DNA of 64,000 bases from Austwickia sp. (lineage in GTDB: Bacteria; Actinomycetota; Actinomycetes; Actinomycetales; Dermatophilaceae): contig JADJTI010000001.1 in NCBI GenBank assembly GCA_016711265.1, forward strand, positions 1 to 64,000. Direction: 5' to 3'. Position 1 is the stretch's first letter. Each line of letters starts with the position of its first letter. Made by a program: the position numbers and the translations under genes. Below the pieces are notes generated by a model. That model was given only the letters and a program-made list of their open reading frames with translations. It made no database searches and had not been told where the DNA came from. Positions 59,155 to 64,000 of the stretch are shown here, piece by piece.

Positions 59155-59375
59155 GTCGGGTACGCCCGGCTCGGCCCCGGTCCGGGATCGGTCGGGCGGC
59201 AGGCCGGCTCGGTCCACCCCCGCCCTGTCCGCCCTGAGCGGACAGACCGTGCGCCCGATCCGACATCGGGGTTCAATGAGAGGGCCACGGCACTGCGCGG
59301 GATACCGTCAGGCGGGGGCTCGGGGCATCATCGGTGGACCCGTACGTGGTTCGGGTCGAGAGGAAGGGTCGCTGC

Positions 59376-60677
59376 ATGGCTCGCATAGGGGACGGGGGCG
59401 ACCTGCTGAAGTGCTCTTTCTGCGGTAAGAGCCAGAAGCAGGTCAAGAAGCTCATTGCCGGCCCCGGTGTGTACATCTGTGATGAATGCATCGACCTGTG
59501 CAACGAGATCATCGAGGAGGAGCTGGCCGAGGCCTCGGACCTGGGGCTTGACGAGCTGCCCAAGCCACGCGAGATCTACGACTTCCTGCAGCAGTTCGTC
59601 ATCGGCCAGGACCCCGCCAAGCGCGCCCTGGCCGTTGCCGTGTACAACCACTACAAGCGTATTCAGGCCGGGTCGTTCGGTGAGGGCATCCGCAAGGGCC
59701 GCGAGACGGCGACCGAGGCGGTCGACATCGCCAAATCCAACATTCTGTTGATCGGCCCCACCGGCTGCGGCAAGACCTACCTGGCGCAGACCTTGGCCCG
59801 GATGCTGAACGTCCCGTTCGCGATTGCAGACGCCACGGCGCTGACCGAGGCGGGTTACGTCGGCGAAGACGTCGAGAACATTCTGCTCAAGCTCATTCAG
59901 GCGGCCGACTACGACGTCAAGCGGGCCGAGACGGGCATCATCTATATCGACGAGGTCGACAAGATCGCCCGCAAGAGCGAGAACCCGTCGATCACCCGGG
60001 ACGTGTCCGGGGAGGGTGTGCAGCAGGCGCTGCTGAAAATCTTGGAGGGGACGACGGCCAGCGTCCCGCCGCAGGGCGGCCGCAAGCACCCCCATCAGGA
60101 GTTCATCCAGATCGACACGACGAACGTCCTCTTCATCGTCGGCGGCGCTTTCGCGGGCCTGGAGAAGATCATCGAGTCGCGTGCCGGCCGCAATGGGCTG
60201 GGCTTTGGCGCGGCGCTGCATTCCCCGAAGGCGTCTGCCGAGTACTACTCCGAGGTCATGCCGGAAGACCTGATGAAGTTCGGGCTCATTCCCGAATTCA
60301 TCGGCCGGCTGCCCGTCATCACCACCGTTACCCCGCTGGACCGGGACGCGCTCGTGGCGATCCTGGTCGAACCGCGCAACGCGCTGGTCAAGCAGTACCA
60401 GCGGATGTTCGAGATCGATGGCGTCGAGCTGGAATTCACGAGTGAGGCCATTGAGGCCATCGCCGAGCAGGCGCTGCTCCGGGGGACCGGCGCGCGCGGT
60501 CTGCGCGCGATCATGGAGGAAGTCCTCAACCCGGTGATGTTCGATGTGCCCAGTGAAGACGACATCGCGCGCGTGGTCATCACGCGCGAAGTCGTCATGG
60601 ACAACGTGAACCCGACCATCGTCCGCCGGGAGGCGGCTCGGTCGCGCAAGCGCGTGGAGCGCAAAGAGTCCGCCTGA
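59376..60677 (+). CDS. clpX: ATP-dependent Clp protease ATP-binding subunit ClpX
   Basis: 433 residues. AAA+ unfoldase feeding ClpP. N-terminal zinc-binding cysteines C13, C16, C35 and C38. Walker A GPTGCGKT at 127-134, Walker B IIYIDEVDKI, pore loop TALTEAGYVGEDVE, and the IGF-like loop region is FIGRLPVITTV-adjacent. Full length. AGGAAGGG lies about 9 bases before ATG 59376. Confidence 0.97.
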   Translation: MARIGDGGDLLKCSFCGKSQKQVKKLIAGPGVYICDECIDLCNEIIEEELAEASDLGLDELPKPREIYDFLQQFVIGQDPAKRALAVAVYNHYKRIQAGSFGEGIRKGRETATEAVDIAKSNILLIGPTGCGKTYLAQTLARMLNVPFAIADATALTEAGYVGEDVENILLKLIQAADYDVKRAETGIIYIDEVDKIARKSENPSITRDVSGEGVQQALLKILEGTTASVPPQGGRKHPHQEFIQIDTTNVLFIVGGAFAGLEKIIESRAGRNGLGFGAALHSPKASAEYYSEVMPEDLMKFGLIPEFIGRLPVITTVTPLDRDALVAILVEPRNALVKQYQRMFEIDGVELEFTSEAIEAIAEQALLRGTGARGLRAIMEEVLNPVMFDVPSEDDIARVVITREVVMDNVNPTIVRREAARSRKRVERKESA

Positions 60678-60719
60678 GCCGAGTGGACGCCCTGCCGCGG
60701 AGCTGCGCAGGATGGGGGC

Positions 60720-61442
60720 GTGGACGTCGGCGCGGGGTTTCGGTTGCTCCCGGGCTCGCCCGCGCCGTGCCAGCAGAGCCCGGTGACCTGTGGATCGGCC
60801 TGTCTCGTGGTCGCGCGGCTGTTGCTGGAGCCGGCCCTGGCGGCCTGGCTCGTGTCGCCGGCCGACTCACCGTTGCGCCGGTTCGCCGACCTCGAACGTG
60901 GCACGATGCGCCGCACCAACGGGTTGGCGGGGGGACCGGGGGCGCTGCAGCTCCCGTGGCCACGCAGCCTGGGCACCCCACCGTGGGGGGCGATGGCCGA
61001 GATCGAACGCACCGGGTCGCTACCCGGGACTCGCTATGAGCTGGTGCCGCTGCGCCACCGCAGCGCCGCAGGTCTGACCCGGGCGGCCGCAGGTCTGGTC
61101 GCCCGGGTCAGCCCGGGGCGCCCCGCCCTGCTGTACGTCGGCAGCGCAACGCTGCCGCGCCACGTGGTCCTGGTGTTCGTCAACACCGACGGCCGGCAGC
61201 TCTTGGTGTACGAGCCGGCGCGAGGTGAGGTGGTGCCCTTCGCGGCCTATGGCCTGGGTGGGGCTCCGGTGGCGGGTTGGCCTGTTCCGTGGCTGGTGAT
61301 CCAGCCGCAGGCGCAGGTGTCGGCGGTGGCGCCGCTGGTGGCGACCGCGGTACGACGACGCTCGCCCGCGATGGGCACTGCCGGGGTGTGTCAGAGCACC
61401 AGGTCGACCTCGCGGACTTCGAGGGCGTCCGCTTCGACGTAG
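60720..61442 (+). CDS. Papain-fold-like (C39-type) protein of unknown function
   Basis: 240 residues from GTG 60720. SPVTCGSACLVVARLLLEPA places C24 at the head of a helix, as in papain-like and C39 peptidases. SATLPRHVVLVFVNTDGRQL gives H148 on a strand, and VYEPARGEVVPF follows where such enzymes have an Asp (YDP); here E165. WPRSLGTPPWG lies between. There is no signal peptide. The last 17 codons overlap the end of valS on the opposite strand. No function is known to me. It sits between clpX and valS, so a link to proteolysis is only context. Confidence 0.7.
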   Translation: MDVGAGFRLLPGSPAPCQQSPVTCGSACLVVARLLLEPALAAWLVSPADSPLRRFADLERGTMRRTNGLAGGPGALQLPWPRSLGTPPWGAMAEIERTGSLPGTRYELVPLRHRSAAGLTRAAAGLVARVSPGRPALLYVGSATLPRHVVLVFVNTDGRQLLVYEPARGEVVPFAAYGLGGAPVAGWPVPWLVIQPQAQVSAVAPLVATAVRRRSPAMGTAGVCQSTRSTSRTSRASAST

Positions 61443-64000
61443 CTGATCTGGTGGATCCGGCCAGCGGCGCACAGGTCGGCTTCGGCAGTCCGCAGCGCGT
61501 GCAGCACCTCGGGTGGGCCGGCCAGCACGATCGTGGCCACCTCGGCTTTCATCCCCACCTTCGCATCGGACTTGGCACGCCGTACGCCGGCCAGCGCCGT
61601 CCCGACGTACGACAGCAGCGCCGGATCGGCTTGCACCCCCGCGGGGAGGAGTTCGGCGCGGGTCGGCCAGGGCGCCCGGTGCACGGAACCGTCCCGCCAC
61701 CAGGACCACACCTCTTCGGTGGCATAGACCAGGAAGGGAGCGAAGAGCCGGAGCTGGACGTCCAGGGCGATCCGCAGCGCGGCATGCGCGGAATCCGCGC
61801 CGGCCTGGCCGCGGGCGCCGTGAGCGCGGTCCTTGACGAGCTCGATGTAGTCGTCGCAGAACGTCCAGAAGAACTGCTCGGCGTCCTCTAGGGCCCGGGT
61901 GTGGTCGTAGGCGTCGAATCCGCCGGTCGCCCGATCGACCACCCGCGCGAGGGCCGCGAGCATCGCCTGATCCAGCGGGTCGGTGACGGCTGCGAACGGG
62001 TCCTGGCTGCTCGGCGATGTTGCCCCGCCTGCCGCGTCTTCGGGCGTCTGGGAGAAGAAGCCCAGAGCGAACTTGCTCGCGTTGAGGATCTTGATCGCGA
62101 GCCGGCGCCCAACCTTCATCTGGCCGATGTCGAACGCGGCGTCGGTGCCCAGCCTCGCCGACGACGCCCAGTAGCGCACCGCATCTGTGCCGTGTTCCTG
62201 CAACAAGCCTTCCGGGGTCTGCGCGTTCCCCTTCGACTTGGACATCTTCTTGCGGTCCTTGTCGAGGATGAACCCGCTGATGGCGGCGTGCCGCCAGGGC
62301 AGGCTGTCGTGCTCGTGGTGGGCTCGGACGACGGTCGAGAACAGCCAGGTCCGGATGATGTCGTGGGCCTGGGGGCGCAGGTCCATCGGGAACAGGTGGG
62401 CAAAGAGTTCCTCGTCGGTGCCCCACCCCGTGGTCAGTTGTGGTGTCAGGGACGACGTCGCCCAGGTATCCATCACGTCGGGGTCGCCGGTGAAACCGCC
62501 GGGCTGGTCGCGCTGGGCCTCCTGGTAGCCGCGGGGGGCCTGGGCCAGCGGGTCGATCGGCAGCTGGTCGTCGTCGGGCACCAGCGGGGTCTCGTAGCGG
62601 ACCTGGCCGTCGTTGTCGATCGGGTACCACAGCGGGATCGCGATCCCGAAGAACCGCTGCCGGCTGATCAGCCAGTCACCGTTGAGGCCGTTGACCCAGT
62701 TCTCGTACCGCACCCGCATGTAGTCGGGGTGGAACTGCAGTTCCTGGCCGCGGGCCAGCAGCGCGGTCCGCAAGTCGGTGTCGCGGCCGCCGTTGCGGAT
62801 GTACCACTGGCGGCTGGTGACGATCTCCAGCGGCTTCTCGCCGCGCTCGTAGAAGTTGGTCTTGCGCAGTGTCTTGGTGGGTTCGCCGTCGAGGTCGCCG
62901 CTGGCCCGCAGCGCCTCCACGACGGCCTGCCGGGCGCCGTACGTCGAGGCACCGGAGATCTTCTCGGCGTACAGGTCGCGGGCCTGACGTGTGGTGAGCC
63001 AGTCCGGGGTCTCGGTCTGCATCCGGCCGTTGCGCATGATCAGCGATCGGGTGGGCAGCTGCAGTTCGCGCCACCACGTCACGTCGGTCAGGTCGCCGAA
63101 GGTGCAGCACATCGCGATGCCGGCGCCCTTGTCCATCTCGGCCAGAGGATGGGCGAGCACCGGGAGTTCCACCCCGAAGACCGGTGAGGTCACCGTCGTA
63201 CCGAAAAGGTCGGCGTACCGGGGGTCGTCGGGGTGGGCGATCAGCGCGACGCACGCGGGCAGCAATTCGGGGCGGGTGGTTTCGATGTAGACCGGGGTCC
63301 CGTCGGGGCGGCGGAAAGCAACCCGGTGGTAGAAGCCCTCGTAGTCCTTGGCCTCCAGTTCGGCCTGGGCGACCGCGGTCTGGAAGGTGACATCCCACAG
63401 TCCCGGCGCCTCGGCCTGGTACGCCTGACCGGCGGCCAGGTTGCGCAGGAACATTTTCTGCGAGGTGGCCCGGCAATGCTCATCGATCGTGCGGTACGTG
63501 ATGTCCCAGTCCACCGACAGCCCCAAGCGGCTGAACAGCGACTCGAAGGCCGCCTCGTCCTCGACGGTGAGTTCCTCGCACAGTTCGATGAAGTTGCCGC
63601 GGCTGATGGGCTGCTGGTCAGCGGCTTTGATGCTCTTGCCCTCCCCGCCCGTGTGCGGAGGCCGGTACGCCGGGTCGTAGGCCAGGTGCTCATCGCCGCG
63701 GACGCCGTAGTAGTTCTGCACCCGCTTCTCGGTGGGCAGGCCGTTGTCGTCCCACCCCATCGGGTAGAACACCTCCCGCCCCTGCATCCGGTGGTAGCGG
63801 GCGAGCACGTCGGTGTGGGTAAAGGAGAACACGTGCCCGACGTGCAGGCTGCCGCTGGCCGTGGGGGGCGGGGTGTCGATCGCGTACACCTGGTCCCGCG
63901 GCAGGCTCATCGCCCGGTCACGGTCGAACCGGTACGTCTGCTGCGCCCGCCATGCGGCGGACCACTTGTCTTCCAGGCCGGCCACGGTCGGCTTGTCGGG
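61391..64000 (-). CDS. valS: Valyl-tRNA synthetase, 5' end beyond the window
   Basis: At least 869 residues; the frame is open to the right edge (PDKPTVAGLEDKWSAAW), so the start is outside. Class I synthetase charging tRNA-Val. HIGH-type motif HVGH in GSLHVGHVFSFTHTD, KMSKS in DRKKMSKSKGNAQTPEG. Editing domain with ETTRPELLPACVALIAHPDD. The C terminus has the tRNA-binding helical part but only a short coiled end. The type resembles the archaeal-like ValRS found in several actinobacteria. Converges on the papain-fold-like gene with 52 bp of overlap. Confidence 0.96.
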   Translation of the reverse strand, partial: PDKPTVAGLEDKWSAAWRAQQTYRFDRDRAMSLPRDQVYAIDTPPPTASGSLHVGHVFSFTHTDVLARYHRMQGREVFYPMGWDDNGLPTEKRVQNYYGVRGDEHLAYDPAYRPPHTGGEGKSIKAADQQPISRGNFIELCEELTVEDEAAFESLFSRLGLSVDWDITYRTIDEHCRATSQKMFLRNLAAGQAYQAEAPGLWDVTFQTAVAQAELEAKDYEGFYHRVAFRRPDGTPVYIETTRPELLPACVALIAHPDDPRYADLFGTTVTSPVFGVELPVLAHPLAEMDKGAGIAMCCTFGDLTDVTWWRELQLPTRSLIMRNGRMQTETPDWLTTRQARDLYAEKISGASTYGARQAVVEALRASGDLDGEPTKTLRKTNFYERGEKPLEIVTSRQWYIRNGGRDTDLRTALLARGQELQFHPDYMRVRYENWVNGLNGDWLISRQRFFGIAIPLWYPIDNDGQVRYETPLVPDDDQLPIDPLAQAPRGYQEAQRDQPGGFTGDPDVMDTWATSSLTPQLTTGWGTDEELFAHLFPMDLRPQAHDIIRTWLFSTVVRAHHEHDSLPWRHAAISGFILDKDRKKMSKSKGNAQTPEGLLQEHGTDAVRYWASSARLGTDAAFDIGQMKVGRRLAIKILNASKFALGFFSQTPEDAAGGATSPSSQDPFAAVTDPLDQAMLAALARVVDRATGGFDAYDHTRALEDAEQFFWTFCDDYIELVKDRAHGARGQAGADSAHAALRIALDVQLRLFAPFLVYATEEVWSWWRDGSVHRAPWPTRAELLPAGVQADPALLSYVGTALAGVRRAKSDAKVGMKAEVATIVLAGPPEVLHALRTAEADLCAAGRIHQISYVEADALEVREVDLVL

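Overview
The window is chromosomal DNA from a high-GC Gram-positive bacterium of the Actinomycetota. The evidence is heavy G/C third-position use, the order trigger factor–clpP1–clpP2–clpX, oligoribonuclease, a Holin-X/DUF3618 envelope cluster, a group II truncated globin, and the pepN / Rv2466c-like / rpiB neighbourhood also found in mycobacteria. Style and gene order suggest Micrococcales, perhaps Intrasporangiaceae or Dermatophilaceae; this family-level placement is inference.

Layout. 1-3.9 kb is a decayed integrative element at the 3' end of tRNA-Leu: a degenerate ~24-bp tandem repeat, broken excisionase-like and XRE-like genes, a matched pair of palindromic operators between two divergent regulators, a membrane-anchored HTH regulator with a frameshift, and a tyrosine integrase with several frame breaks. 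4-13.7 kb is core genome with tRNA-Lys, tRNA-His and tRNA-Arg, a BCP peroxiredoxin, a broken GroES-like gene, a CopC-like protein, oligoribonuclease, a PrsW-type protease, a frameshifted secreted Pro/Thr-rich protein with a GH26-like tail, a membrane-anchored beta-propeller and a universal stress protein (Usp). 14-29.5 kb holds a pair of dynamin-like GTPases, a single-strand binding protein, EttA, a polysaccharide deacetylase, thioesterases, an MFS exporter, a GH13 alpha-glucosidase, a truncated globin and MscS. 29.6-39.7 kb has 4-alpha-glucanotransferase, a UMF1 permease, aminopeptidase N, a DsbA-like reductase, ribose-5-phosphate isomerase B and a three-gene envelope-stress operon behind a SigF-like promoter.

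40-53 kb is the most coherent accessory block: two convergent paralogous small membrane proteins, a DASS anion transporter, two tandem-domain Usp proteins, a NarL-type two-component system, a complete Mrp cation/proton antiporter operon (fused AB, then C-G) and a RaiA/HPF-like protein. Four related 31-bp sites lie 60-110 bp upstream of the Usp, kinase, Mrp and DASS genes. I infer a stress or energy-limitation regulon run by the resident response regulator. It resembles the DosR system in gene content, but I do not recognise the operator.

53.6-64 kb is housekeeping: a membrane spermidine-synthase-like protein, tRNA-Gly, tig, clpP1P2 behind a ClgR-type box, clpX, a papain-fold-like protein of unknown function, and the 3' part of valS, which runs off the right edge.

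Several intergenic gaps carry long nested imperfect inverted repeats, two of which share a motif. Several breaks are single-base shifts, so some pseudogene calls depend on the base-level accuracy of the assembly.
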